Source: KBS-96 sp963722585 (GTDB taxonomy: Bacteria > Acidobacteriota > Terriglobia > Bryobacterales > Bryobacteraceae). From it: a stretch of 64,000 bases of DNA. Positions 7,430-15,503 of this stretch are shown piece after piece. The number at the start of each line of letters is the position of its first letter. Positions within the stretch are counted from its first letter, which is position 1. Where the stretch lies: positions 91,968 through 155,967 of the forward strand of contig CAVRNU010000006.1 in assembly GCA_963722585.1 (NCBI GenBank), read 5' to 3'. The notes under the pieces are model-generated. The model was given only the letters and a program-made list of their open reading frames with translations. It was not told the origin of the DNA and did no database searches. A program made the translations under genes and the position numbers.

Positions 7430-7763
7430 TGCGTTTCCTTCCCTTCTCTGGTTTCATGTCTGCCAGAATCTCGTCCAGCCTGTCGTAGTTCCTAGTCAAA
7501 GCTTCTCGTAACATCGCAAGCCATTCATCGATGGCTTCCATACCCGCTTTTGCCAGCCGGCAAGGGCGTTTCGTGCCTTCGACTCGACGGACAATCAGCC
7601 CTGCGCTTTCCAGCACTTTCAGGTGCCGCGAGATCGCGGGTTGCGTCATATCGAATGGTTCCGCGAGTTCCATCACCGTTGCTTCGCCGCGGGCAAGACG
7701 GGCAAGGATCGCCCGGCGTGTTGGGTCGGATAGAGCAGAGAAGGTGGCGTCGAGGCCCGGCAT
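7422..7763 (-). CDS. ArsR-family transcriptional regulator
   Basis: 113 aa winged-helix protein: FSALSDPTRRAILARLARGE, recognition helix MTQPAISRHLKVLESAGLI and the wing segment VRRVEGTKRPCRL. There is no obvious metal-binding cysteine pair, so it belongs to the SRPBCC-linked ArsR group rather than the metal sensors. It is the first gene of a two-gene operon. A palindrome 11 bases upstream of its start is a likely operator. Confidence 0.9.
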   Translation of the reverse strand: MPGLDATFSALSDPTRRAILARLARGEATVMELAEPFDMTQPAISRHLKVLESAGLIVRRVEGTKRPCRLAKAGMEAIDEWLAMLREALTRNYDRLDEILADMKPEKGRKRNE

Positions 7764-7773
7764 GCTAACCGAT

Positions 7774-7797
7774 TTATATAAGCAATATGTTATATAA
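7774..7797 (-). promoter_or_regulatory. Likely ArsR operator overlapping the promoter
   Basis: Two TTATATAA half-sites flank an 8-base spacer, so the block is nearly dyad-symmetric and very AT-rich in a GC-rich region. It sits immediately upstream of the arsR-type gene, where a -10 region would lie. ArsR proteins usually bind such dyads to autorepress. Confidence 0.55.
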
Positions 7798-7969
7798 CTG
7801 AGGGGTTATAGTCAAGCCACGACTTGCGCGATTACTGGCCGAGGCGCAACTACGCCCAGAGGCCTGCTTTGTCAGCTGAAGGAGGCCCGGGATTCAGACG
7901 TCGTTACAGCAAGGGTCTCAGGGCCAGACGCGCGTTCCTGACAAGCCGTCTGAAATTCAGTGATTCAAT

Positions 7970-8020
7970 CTGGCGCGCCCGGAGGGGCTCGAACCCCCGG
8001 CCTACAGATTCGAAGTCTGC
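7970..8020 (-). repeat. Outer attachment site: 3' tRNA-Arg fragment
   Basis: Identical over 51 bases to 15342-15392, covering the 3' half of the tRNA from the anticodon stem to CCA. After 8020 the match stops and no 5' half follows, so this is the displaced 3' end left by integration, not a gene. Confidence 0.85.
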
Positions 8021-8111
8021 TACAAACGCAGAATCAACGACTTACAAGCCAACATTCCGGAGCGTCAATTTAGCCCTAAGCTTCTGATTCTAAAGCTTAC
8101 CTGATCTTAGG

Positions 8112-8182
8112 CGGCCGAAGCAGCGGGAGAGCGCCTGGAGGTAGAAGGTGGGCACAGTATGGGGCACAGTCAATTCCTTTAA
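8112..8182 (+). pseudogene. C-terminal scrap of a second integrase
   Basis: The frame ending at TAA 8182 reads AEAAGERLEVEGGHSMGHSQ then FL. The GHSMGHS end and the 20-base stretch GGGCACAGTATGGGGCACAG also occur at the end of the integrase remnant near 15258. It is about 90 bases inside the left attachment site, where an older integrase tail would be expected. Very short. Confidence 0.45.
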
Positions 8183-8490
8183 CCCATCCACTCCACGCAA
8201 GCCTAACCTGCCTCAAACCCTTCCGGGCCGGGCTGCTGCGGATTCCGAGGCATGAAAATAATCATTCCGAGCTGATGAAAATAGTCGTTCCGAGGTAAGC
8301 GCGATTGGGAATTCCGCGGTCATGACGATCGAAAAATGGCCGGTTTCGGAATGGCTAATCGCGTGAACCTCGGAATGATCAATCGCGATGAACTCGGAAC
8401 GGCGAATCGCGATTTGGTTGGAACGGAACTGGGTGGCGCTGGACAACAAACAAGACAATCTGATCCTGTTTGAAACAGGGAGGGTCGGAT

Positions 8491-10050
8491 TTGTCGGAAA
8501 AGGCACTGTCCATGCGCAAGACACGAGAGGTACTCCGTTTATCGGCACTGGGGCTCAATCAGAACCAAATCGCCCGCAGTTGTTCGATCGTTCAAAGCAC
8601 CGTTCATAAATATCTAAAACTGGCCCAGGCGGCCAATCTGAGTTGGCCGCTGCCAGAAGACGTCAGCGATGAGCGGCTGGATGAGCTTTTGTTCGGCCAG
8701 CGGCCCGCTCCGCCGAGCCGCCGGCAGCATCCGGAACCTGATTTCGCTGCCATTCACAAAGAGCTCGAAACCCACCGGGACTTGACGTTGGAGCTGCTCT
8801 GGCAGGAGTACAAGAAGAATGAACCGGGTGGCTATAAATACAGCCGGTTTTGTGACCTCTACCGCAACTGGAACCAGGCTCGGAACCTCAGCCTGCGTCA
8901 GCAGCATCATCCCGGCGAAAAGATGTTTGTCGATTACGCCGGCGCCACCATTGCCGTGTATAACCGCGACACCGGCGAGATGCATCCGGCAGCGGTGTTT
9001 GTAGCCACACTCGGATACAGCAGTTACACCTTCGCTGAAGCCACCTGGAGCCAGGAACTGGCATGCTGGATCGGCTCGCATATTCGGGCTTTTGAATATT
9101 TCTCAGGCGTACCCAGGCTGGTGGTTCCGGATAACACCAAAACCGGGGTCACCAAAGCCTGCCGCTACGAGCCTGATCTGAATCCAACTTACAGCGAAAT
9201 GGCGGCCCATTACTCGGTGGCAGTTTTGCCAGCGCGCCCGAGAAAACCCCGGGACAAAGCTAAAGTTGAAAATGCCGTTCAGCTCGTGCAGCGCTGGATT
9301 ATTGCAGCTCTGCGCAAGCGCCGCTTCTATAGTCTGGGCGAAGTCAACGAAGCGATTGCAGAACTGCTGACGCATCTCAACAACAAACCATTTCGCAAAC
9401 GCGAGGGTACACGTGCTAGCCTGTTTGCCGCCCTTGAAAAGCCGGCCTTACGGCCGCTCCTTGGCGAGCGTTACGAGATCGGTCGCTGGCGCAATTTGAA
9501 AGTCGAATTGGATTATCATGTGCCGGCGGAAGGGCATTTCTACAGCGTTCCCTATCAATTGGTGGGCCAGCAAGTCGACATTCGCACCACGGGCGCCACG
9601 GTGGAGGTGTTTCACAAAGGGGTGCGAGTTGCCAGCCATGCTCGCAGCTTCGTAGCCGATGAGGTCACCACGGTTGCCGAGCACCGGCCCAAATCTCATC
9701 AGCAATACCTCGAGTGGACACCTTCGCGTCTGCTGAGTTGGGCCGACGCCGCTGGGCCCAACACGGGCGAGTTATTCCGCCAGATTCTGGCCACCAAGCC
9801 GCATCCGGAGATGGGCTATCGCGCATGCCTGGGCTTGGTGCGTCTGGGTGGCAAATGCAGCATCGAACGGCTGGAAGCGGCGGCCGCACGCGCCGTGCAC
9901 ATTGGCGCTTATTCATTCGCCAGTGTGGTTTCCATTCTGCAGCATCGCCTGGAGAGCCAGCCGCTCCCGGAAGCTGCAGCCATCTCACCTCCTCTGGTGA
10001 TCCACGACAACATTCGTGGCGCAGCCTACTTTGACACCACCGTTCAGTAA
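8491..10050 (+). CDS. istA: IS21-family transposase IstA
   Basis: About 519 aa from TTG 8491, chosen for AGGGAGGG six bases upstream; ATG 8512 (MRKTREVLRL) is the alternative. The N-terminal helix-turn-helix reads LSALGLNQNQIARSCSIVQS. The DDE integrase core follows: MFVDYAGATIAV carries the first Asp, VPRLVVPDNTKTGV the second, and the Glu lies in KAKVENAVQLVQRWI. It cuts and joins the element's ends together with IstB. The frame is intact. Confidence 0.93.
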   Translation: MSEKALSMRKTREVLRLSALGLNQNQIARSCSIVQSTVHKYLKLAQAANLSWPLPEDVSDERLDELLFGQRPAPPSRRQHPEPDFAAIHKELETHRDLTLELLWQEYKKNEPGGYKYSRFCDLYRNWNQARNLSLRQQHHPGEKMFVDYAGATIAVYNRDTGEMHPAAVFVATLGYSSYTFAEATWSQELACWIGSHIRAFEYFSGVPRLVVPDNTKTGVTKACRYEPDLNPTYSEMAAHYSVAVLPARPRKPRDKAKVENAVQLVQRWIIAALRKRRFYSLGEVNEAIAELLTHLNNKPFRKREGTRASLFAALEKPALRPLLGERYEIGRWRNLKVELDYHVPAEGHFYSVPYQLVGQQVDIRTTGATVEVFHKGVRVASHARSFVADEVTTVAEHRPKSHQQYLEWTPSRLLSWADAAGPNTGELFRQILATKPHPEMGYRACLGLVRLGGKCSIERLEAAAARAVHIGAYSFASVVSILQHRLESQPLPEAAAISPPLVIHDNIRGAAYFDTTVQ

Positions 10051-10062
10051 AGGAGAATCTTC

Positions 10063-10809
10063 ATGCTCAATCAACAAACTCTGCACAAACTCTATGTGAT
10101 GCGTCTGAACGGCATGGCCGATGCCTTTCGGCAGCAGCTGGAACAGCCTGACCTGGCCACGCTCAGCTTCGAAGAGCGTTTCGGGATGCTAGTTGATCGC
10201 CAGTGGAGCTGGAAGGAAGAACGTGCCTTGGCCCGCCGGCTACGCAACTCGCGCCTGAAAAGCACGGCGTCGGTGGAAGACATCGATTATCAAACTGCGC
10301 GTGGACTGGATCGCGCTCTGATCCGTTCACTCGTGGCTGAGTCGGAATGGGTGAAACAGCATCAGAACATTTTTTTAATCGGTGCAACTGGCATCGGCAA
10401 GAGTTGGCTTGCGGCTGCCCTGGCGCATAAAGCCTGCCGAGACGGCTACACCGTCTATTACGCACGCGCGGCACAGCTGTTCCGTGACTTAGCCCTCGCC
10501 CATGCCGACGGCAGTTTCAGCCGCTTATTGCGACGCTTGGAGCAAACCGATGTTCTGGTGATCGATGATTTCTGCATGACACCCCTGGCCGAAACTGAGC
10601 GCAGGGACTTGCTGGAGATCTGCGATGACCGCTATCAGACGCGCTCCACCATCTTGACTTCGCAAATCCCCGTCCAAAACTGGCATGCGCAGATCGGCGA
10701 TCCCACCGTCGCCGACAGCATCCTCGACCGCCTGGTTCATCATGCGCAGCGCATTGACCTGAAGGGCGAATCCATGCGTAAGAAGCGCGGCGGCAAGGAG
10801 GCGGCATGA
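10063..10809 (+). CDS. istB: IS21-family helper ATPase IstB
   Basis: 248 aa AAA+ protein of the DnaC/IstB group. Walker A GATGIGKSWLAAALAHKA near residue 107, Walker B VLVIDDFCMTPL near 165, sensor region STILTSQIPVQNWH. It selects target DNA and activates IstA. It follows istA by 12 bases, with a good AAGGAG site before its ATG. Confidence 0.95.
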   Translation: MLNQQTLHKLYVMRLNGMADAFRQQLEQPDLATLSFEERFGMLVDRQWSWKEERALARRLRNSRLKSTASVEDIDYQTARGLDRALIRSLVAESEWVKQHQNIFLIGATGIGKSWLAAALAHKACRDGYTVYYARAAQLFRDLALAHADGSFSRLLRRLEQTDVLVIDDFCMTPLAETERRDLLEICDDRYQTRSTILTSQIPVQNWHAQIGDPTVADSILDRLVHHAQRIDLKGESMRKKRGGKEAA

Positions 10810-11525
10810 GCGAATCCCGTCTGCTCCTCAAACACCCCACCGGTTTCTTCGCTGCCGGAGCGGAACTGAACCAAGCTCTCGAACTGCTCTCCGACGGCGC
10901 GTTCAAAATCTTTGTCTATGTTTGCCTCCATGCCGACCGGCGCAGCGCGCAATTGCGTTTCCGTATGGCTGAACTCGCTCAGGCTACGGGGCACAGCACA
11001 CGTTCGCTCACCAGTTATTTGGAGGAGATCCGGAGATCCGAAGTGGCGCTGGTGTATCGCGCCGCCAACCAGCACGAGCTCGGGCGCATCGAGATCCGCG
11101 ACTCGTTCTGGCCCTATCACAAACAAGTCGCCGAAAGTTCCGAAGACCCTGAGCAGTGCCTGTATGTCTCGCGCGTACGGGGACTCTTTCTCGAACCGGC
11201 TTGTGTACGTGCGGTCTTCTCGTCGGCCGATGAGAAACTGGCCGGCGACTGGTACCGCTCTGGTGTCCCACTGGATCAGATCGAGCGTGCCATCCTCATG
11301 GGTTGCGCTAGAAAATACGTGGCGTTGTTCAACCATTCAACCACCGTAACTCCCATCACCAGCCTCCAATATTTTGCTGGCCCGCTGGAGGAGATCACAG
11401 CCATGGAGACGCCGCTCAATTACTGGCGCTATCTGGCTTCTCGAGTCCGCAAGATGGAAACCGAATGGCGTGCCCATGCAAATTTTGCGTCAGCAGCGCC
11501 CGCCGAAAACCAAGAAACGAAATGA
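10806..11525 (+). CDS. Third gene of the IS21-type element, helix-turn-helix-like protein
   Basis: 239 aa. Its ATG overlaps the istB stop by 4 bases (ATGA), so it is translationally coupled and part of the element. Residues 30-85 (DGAFKIFVYVCLHADRRSA, then MAELAQATGHSTRSLTSYLE) look like a winged helix similar to plasmid replication-initiator or DnaD-like N-domains. The rest is unrecognised. An accessory role in target choice or regulation is an inference from position only. Confidence 0.75.
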   Translation: MSESRLLLKHPTGFFAAGAELNQALELLSDGAFKIFVYVCLHADRRSAQLRFRMAELAQATGHSTRSLTSYLEEIRRSEVALVYRAANQHELGRIEIRDSFWPYHKQVAESSEDPEQCLYVSRVRGLFLEPACVRAVFSSADEKLAGDWYRSGVPLDQIERAILMGCARKYVALFNHSTTVTPITSLQYFAGPLEEITAMETPLNYWRYLASRVRKMETEWRAHANFASAAPAENQETK

Positions 11526-11770
11526 CGTTGCGCGTGTGTCAATCATTCCTCTTGACGCATGACGATCATCTACACGACAATGCTTTCGACAGCGTCCTTC
11601 GGCGATGATCTGATCGTCATCAGCTCGGAATAGGTAATTTTCTTCGTCGGAATCGACAGCTGCGGAACAATGAGATTAGGACGACTTTGTGGAGGACGAC
11701 AAACGCGCGTGATCGGCGGGGCGCGAATCAGATCAACAGAGCAAAGGGTAAAGCAATGATCCAGTTCAAT

Positions 11771-12583
11771 TTAGAATCGGCGGCTCTTGATAAGCTGCGT
11801 CTTTCGCCTTTGTCGCGAATATCCGCAGACTGCCCCCATCTCTATTCGATCCTTCCACGGTCGGTACCTTAATTGGCACTCCGCAAAGTGTGTCGTGGCA
11901 GAATGATTCCCGTCGTCATACTCCAGCTTCAACGTATACAATTTATCCTTAAACAATTCCTCCGCGCTCTTGTCTTTGTAGAACCGTTTAAAGAAAATTG
12001 GAAGCCGCTTCTCACCCAAGAATCCGACCCCCACAATCTTGGCGAATACCTGTGCCCGTCCGTTTGGCTCAATCGAAGGGATTAGCTCTGGAGTGAATTC
12101 GACCGTCTCTCCCTCGACGCTCAACGGGAGAAGCCGCACGTTATAGGCCGCCCGTTGAGGGTCTACATTCCTTACAACAAGCGGAGCCTCCTGATCGTTG
12201 TTCAGGGTTCGTTGCGGCCTGTCGCTGCTTTGTTCATAGGAGTAGTCGATCACAAGCCGTGGACCTAATTGCGGAACGCTTTCCGTTACAGCCGTCGTCA
12301 TCCTTCCCGCACGCGTCTCGACATACGCATGGAAAGCAAGAGCAACGATGACAAGCACGCCTAAGACCGCTGCAAACTCGACCGGGCTACGAAGCGGGCC
12401 AGAAATCAGTCCTCCCGCATGTTCATCGAGCAGTCTGTTGAGGAAGGTTGAGAGTCGATCATGCAAGAGTTCGAGAAGGAGTATGGCGGGCCACAACCAC
12501 CACCTTCGCTCCAATTCCCTGCGAGTCGCGTCCTTCCACTCGACCAGCCTTTCCTCCCAGCGCAATAAATCCATCCCGGCCAT
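11771..12583 (-). CDS. Hypothetical membrane protein
   Basis: 270 aa, unrecognised. Two hydrophobic segments lie near residues 29-42 (WLWPAILLLELL) and 70-88 (AAVLGVLVIVALAFHAYV). The rest is a soluble, beta-rich domain (about 105-245) with PLVVRNVDPQRAAYNVRLLP, which resembles Ig-like folds. AAAGGACC precedes the ATG by 5 bases. It is island cargo beside the IS right end and opposite in strand to the recombinase. Confidence 0.55.
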   Translation of the reverse strand: MAGMDLLRWEERLVEWKDATRRELERRWWLWPAILLLELLHDRLSTFLNRLLDEHAGGLISGPLRSPVEFAAVLGVLVIVALAFHAYVETRAGRMTTAVTESVPQLGPRLVIDYSYEQSSDRPQRTLNNDQEAPLVVRNVDPQRAAYNVRLLPLSVEGETVEFTPELIPSIEPNGRAQVFAKIVGVGFLGEKRLPIFFKRFYKDKSAEELFKDKLYTLKLEYDDGNHSATTHFAECQLRYRPWKDRIEMGAVCGYSRQRRKTQLIKSRRF

Positions 12584-12748
12584 TGACAGGTCCTTTCTCG
12601 TGCGACCAGAAAACGCTGAGCCGCTTTGTATATCTACTAGGTTGGTCCGAAACCATGAAAACCGTCAGCATTACATTCTGTCTTTCAGGAATCTGTCCGA
12701 AAGGGACCCCTTCCGTACGGCCCAGACAAACCTGTACGTAAATAAGCC

Positions 12749-12776
12749 TTGACTATTTTCGTACATGGAGGATAAT
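12749..12776 (+). promoter_or_regulatory. Sigma-70-type promoter of the serine recombinase with GTAC motifs
   Basis: TTGACT (12749) and GATAAT (12771) are 16 bases apart, 20 bases before the recombinase ATG. Four related motifs surround it: TGTACGTA, TCGTACATG, TACGTACAGG and TACGTACATG between 12733 and 12801. They are candidate binding sites for the recombinase itself or another repressor. Confidence 0.6.
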
Positions 12777-12795
12777 ACGTACAGGAGTTACGTAC

Positions 12796-13383
12796 ATGTC
12801 CAGAGTTTTCGCTTACGCCAGAGTCAGCACGCTAGGCCAAACAACCGGGAATCAACTGGGCGAGATTCGAGTGGCGGGCTTCAGCATCGAGCCCAAGCGC
12901 ACCATCACAGAGAACATCTCAGGCAGTGTTGCTGCCAATCAACGGCCCGGCTTCTCTAAGCTTCTAGAGCGCCTCGAAGACGGCGATATCTTGGTGGTCA
13001 CCAAGCTCGACAGATTGGGCCGCAATGCCATTGACGTACGCTCCACCGTCGAGCGCTTGAAGGACATGGGCGTCCGGGTCCATTGCCTCGCCCTAGGTGG
13101 CGTTGACCTCACCAGTGCGGCGGGCAAGATGACAATGCAAGTCCTCAATGCCGTGGCCGAATTCGAGCGGGACTTGCTTATCGAGCGAACTACGGCCGGA
13201 ATCGAGCGTGCCAAATCGCAGGGCAAGCACATGGGCAGACCGTTCTCGCTTACGGGTCCGCAACAGCAGGAGGTGAAGGCGAGGCTTGCTCAGGGCGAGT
13301 CTGTGAGCGCCCTAGCGCGGGCCTACAACACAACGCGCCAGACGATTATGCGTGCGCGCATATTGACAGCTGAAGCAGCATAG
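12796..13383 (+). CDS. Serine recombinase (resolvase/invertase family)
   Basis: 195 aa, typical length. The catalytic serine is in VFAYARVSTLGQ (Ser near 11). The conserved VVTKLDRLGRNAIDVRSTVE block and the AEFERDLLIERTTAGIERAK helix follow. A C-terminal helix-turn-helix (VSALARAYNTTRQTIMRA) binds the sites. It performs site-specific inversion or cointegrate resolution. It is intact, and is the only complete recombinase in the island apart from the IS transposase. Confidence 0.93.
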   Translation: MSRVFAYARVSTLGQTTGNQLGEIRVAGFSIEPKRTITENISGSVAANQRPGFSKLLERLEDGDILVVTKLDRLGRNAIDVRSTVERLKDMGVRVHCLALGGVDLTSAAGKMTMQVLNAVAEFERDLLIERTTAGIERAKSQGKHMGRPFSLTGPQQQEVKARLAQGESVSALARAYNTTRQTIMRARILTAEAA

Positions 13384-13405
13384 CCAGGGGTTTATTGGGC
13401 CGTAT

Positions 13406-13972
13406 TTAGAAATTGTCGGGCGGCAGCATGGAAAAGTCCATAGTCATATGCAGCAGGCTCTTATCGCCCAACACAGACCAGACACTCAGCGAAGGTCTGT
13501 CAGTCCGAGCACTGCGCGGAAATTGCACCTGGAATTGGGAAATGTTGCCTTTCTTGAGACCATCAAAGGCAGCATTGATTTTTTCCAGCGACGTAGTGTT
13601 GGACGTGGTTTCTTCGTCAACGAATAGATAACCTTCGTCATAGCCATACCGCCGATGAAGCGCGGTTAGCCAAGCGCGAAACGCCGACTCAACAGCGTCA
13701 GGAGTGGACTGAGCGTCAGGCACAAATTGAACGCCGCAAAGCTTGTTCTTGTCGAAGTAAAAGTAAATGTGCGCGGGTATCCCCGCAATGTCATCTCTCA
13801 ATCGAAGCTGACTGTCAACTAGAACATCTGGTTTGTGTCCTTCGGCGGCGATCACTTCCTTCTGAGACATGCCCCAGCGTTCCTTTCGAACGTCATAGCG
13901 GCTTGACTGAGCAAGTACCGAAGTCGCACTCAGCATCGCTAGTAGAACGGGGCGGGCGAAAACACGCTTCAT
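13406..13972 (-). CDS. Hypothetical secreted protein
   Basis: 188 aa from ATG 13972, with a TTG nine bases upstream as alternative. A clear signal peptide (MKRVFARPVLLAMLSATSVL, cleavage after AQS) leads a mature domain beginning YDVRKERWGMSQKEVIAAEG, a pattern of small periplasmic proteins that start with a WGMS-x-x-EV segment. No catalytic motif is seen. Convergent with the recombinase, 22 bases away. Confidence 0.65.
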   Translation of the reverse strand: MKRVFARPVLLAMLSATSVLAQSSRYDVRKERWGMSQKEVIAAEGHKPDVLVDSQLRLRDDIAGIPAHIYFYFDKNKLCGVQFVPDAQSTPDAVESAFRAWLTALHRRYGYDEGYLFVDEETTSNTTSLEKINAAFDGLKKGNISQFQVQFPRSARTDRPSLSVWSVLGDKSLLHMTMDFSMLPPDNF

Positions 13973-14021
13973 TTGAATCAAGGCTCCTGTAATCTAATCG
14001 GCACGCCTGGGCTTTGACCCT

Positions 14022-14321
14022 TTAGCCGTGCTTGAGCAGTTCCTCCATCATGCCGAGCAAAGCAGCACGCTTCTCGGGAGTCATTTCTGATTTAGCGGCG
14101 GCCTTAATAGGCTTGTCGCTCCATGCTTGGTTAACTGTCGGTTCGAGCCTTTCGAGGATGAGCTTAGCGTCCCTAATGTGCTCAAATACCGTCTTGAAGT
14201 CAGGTTTAAACCTCTCTTCAGCATTACGAGTGAAGAAAGCAGCCATATTGCGTGCTCGCTCCACTTGGCTGGAAAGCTGCTTGAATCGACGCGTCTTCGT
14301 GTTGTTTGTGGCAATTCTCAT
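14022..14321 (-). CDS. Hypothetical small charged protein
   Basis: 99 aa, unrecognised. Helical and charged, with RFKQLSSQVERARNMAAFFT and a C-terminal MTPEKRAALLGMMEELLKHG amphipathic helix. No membrane segment. The open frame and codon use look coding; island cargo of unknown role. Confidence 0.5.
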   Translation of the reverse strand: MRIATNNTKTRRFKQLSSQVERARNMAAFFTRNAEERFKPDFKTVFEHIRDAKLILERLEPTVNQAWSDKPIKAAAKSEMTPEKRAALLGMMEELLKHG

Positions 14322-14813
14322 ATTTAGCCTCGTCTGAATGAACTCGCCTATAATTTATCGGGGCCATTCCGCTTCACTTGTCGCGCGCTCAGACAATTCC
14401 TACCCTCGATTCAGGCCCGCTCCCGCCGCTTGCCTTCGACAGGACTGTTATTGGATGCCCGTTCCCGCGCATTAGAGGCTCGTGGCGAGGCGATCCGGCC
14501 CAGGCCCTGGTCATTCCGCCCGAAAAATCGCACGTCCTAGCGCCTTTAATCGCCTATTACCATGCCTATACCTGGGAATATTCCAGCAAATCACGCCTTA
14601 CTTCCCCCCTTTCGCCTACTATCGCCCTAAAGCCCCGATCATTAAGCCGTAATTACACTCAATTAAGGCCGCACCGGCCCTTCCAGAACAGCCCAATCAC
14701 GCCCGCCGCACGCCCATCCGCGAAATCTAACCTCGTTTTAGAACGGCCGGATTTAAAGGGTTTGGGACCCCTTTTGACTTGCCCAGTCCACCGGGTGAGG
14801 GAGTCTTCGGCAT
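14322..14813. other. Gene-free stretch inside the island
   Basis: No convincing gene. A 145-codon open frame exists on the plus strand (14378-14815) but its product is proline/serine-rich with no pattern. The composition changes around 14550-14700 (runs such as TTAAGCCGTAATTACACTC). It may hold the ruined N-terminal half of the integrase or attachment arm sites, which I cannot confirm. Confidence 0.4.
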
Positions 14814-15316
14814 AGCTTCTACTCTGCCCTAGGCGGCCCCGCCGCGCAATTCCGGTCACAGACCGCCTGGCAGCCCTACTCAAAGTGCGTCAGAAGGAGA
14901 CTGGATCGGATGGCTGGATGTTCCCGGCCCCAACCAAGAGCGGCCACATCAACCAATCCTCACTGAAGAAAGCCCACTACCGCGCCCTCAAAGACAGCGC
15001 AGTAACGCCCTTCGTCATTTACGATCTTCGCCACACCTGCCTCACTCGCTGGGCGAAGTATATGGACCCCTTCACACTCAAGAAACTAGCGGGCCACGAA
15101 TCGCTCGAAACCACTATGAAGTACATCCACCTGAACGAAACGCAGAGTGAGGACCGTCTGGCAGAGGTTCGGCGCAAGCTCCACGCTGACCTTGAGCAAG
15201 AGGTATACGAGTGGAACGCGCGGGAATGGCCTTCAAATGAGGCTGGCGAGGCTCAGACTGGGCACAGTATGGGGCACAGCAAGCAGCGCAGGGCACACCA
15301 ATCAACGCCGCTCTAA
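14814..15316 (+). pseudogene. Tyrosine integrase, C-terminal remnant
   Basis: The coding frame extends upstream of the first ATG (14885) as RRAIPVTDRLAALLKVRQKE and is closed by TAG at 14811. The catalytic domain is recognisable: YDLRHTCLTRW holds the H-x-x-R-like box, LAGHESLETTMKYIH the second His and the nucleophile Tyr. The SAM-like N-terminal domain and the first catalytic Arg are missing. It ends 26 bases before the tRNA, the usual place for a tRNA-targeting integrase, so it is presumably the enzyme that brought the island in. Confidence 0.8.
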
Positions 15317-15341
15317 CCTAGATAACTAACTATGATGCTTA

Positions 15342-15392
15342 CTGGCGCGCCCGGAGGGGCTCGAACCCCCGGCCTACAGATTCGAAGTCTGC
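15342..15392 (-). repeat. Inner attachment site within tRNA-Arg
   Basis: Copy of the 51-bp repeat that forms the 3' end of the functional tRNA. The partner at 7970-8020 is identical, so the insertion restored a complete tRNA. Confidence 0.85.
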
Positions 15393-15419
15393 CGCTCTAT
15401 CCAACTGAGCTACGGGCGC
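15343..15419 (-). tRNA. tRNA-Arg (anticodon UCG)
   Basis: 77-nt cloverleaf on the minus strand. Acceptor GCGCCCG pairs with CGGGCGC, followed by G and an encoded CCA. D arm GCTCAGTTGGATAGAGC, anticodon stem with loop CTTCGAA giving anticodon TCG (reads CGA codons), T arm GGGGGTTCGAGCCCC. It is the integration site of the neighbouring island. Confidence 0.95.
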
Positions 15420-15503
15420 GCATTTTGCTTCATTGGCATTTTAGCGCGGGGTCGTTCACGGGTTAAACCTGGTTTTAGTTTCATAATGAAGAGAGATGCC
15501 GGT

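Larger units (their letters stand above)
8253..11643 (+). mobile_element. IS21-family insertion sequence with three genes
   Basis: Contains istA, istB and a third ORF. The ends are related inverted repeats: GAAAATAATCATTCCGAGCT followed by GATGA at the left (8254 on) and its imperfect complement at 11618-11642. As in other IS21 elements, the left end has several further copies of the terminal motif between 8285 and 8425 (TCGGAAnG...AATCGCG, in both orientations). I see no clear target duplication. At about 3.4 kb it is longer than the typical 2-2.5 kb because of the third gene. Confidence 0.8.
7970..15392. mobile_element. Genomic island integrated at tRNA-Arg
   Basis: A 51-bp direct repeat bounds the region: one copy is the 3' part of the intact tRNA-Arg (15342-15392), the other a detached fragment (7970-8020). 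A truncated tyrosine integrase lies next to the tRNA. Contents are an IS21-family element, a serine recombinase, three hypothetical genes and integrase scraps. With the integrase cut down, the island is probably immobile on its own. Confidence 0.8.

Noticed and set aside
7824..8087. 87-codon plus-strand frame containing RARRGSNPRPTDSKS
   Set aside because: This peptide is the well-known artefact of reading across the opposite strand of a tRNA; here it covers the tRNA-Arg fragment.
14378..14815. 145-codon plus-strand frame inside the island
   Set aside because: Proline/serine-rich and patternless; no ribosome binding site; next to integrase debris.
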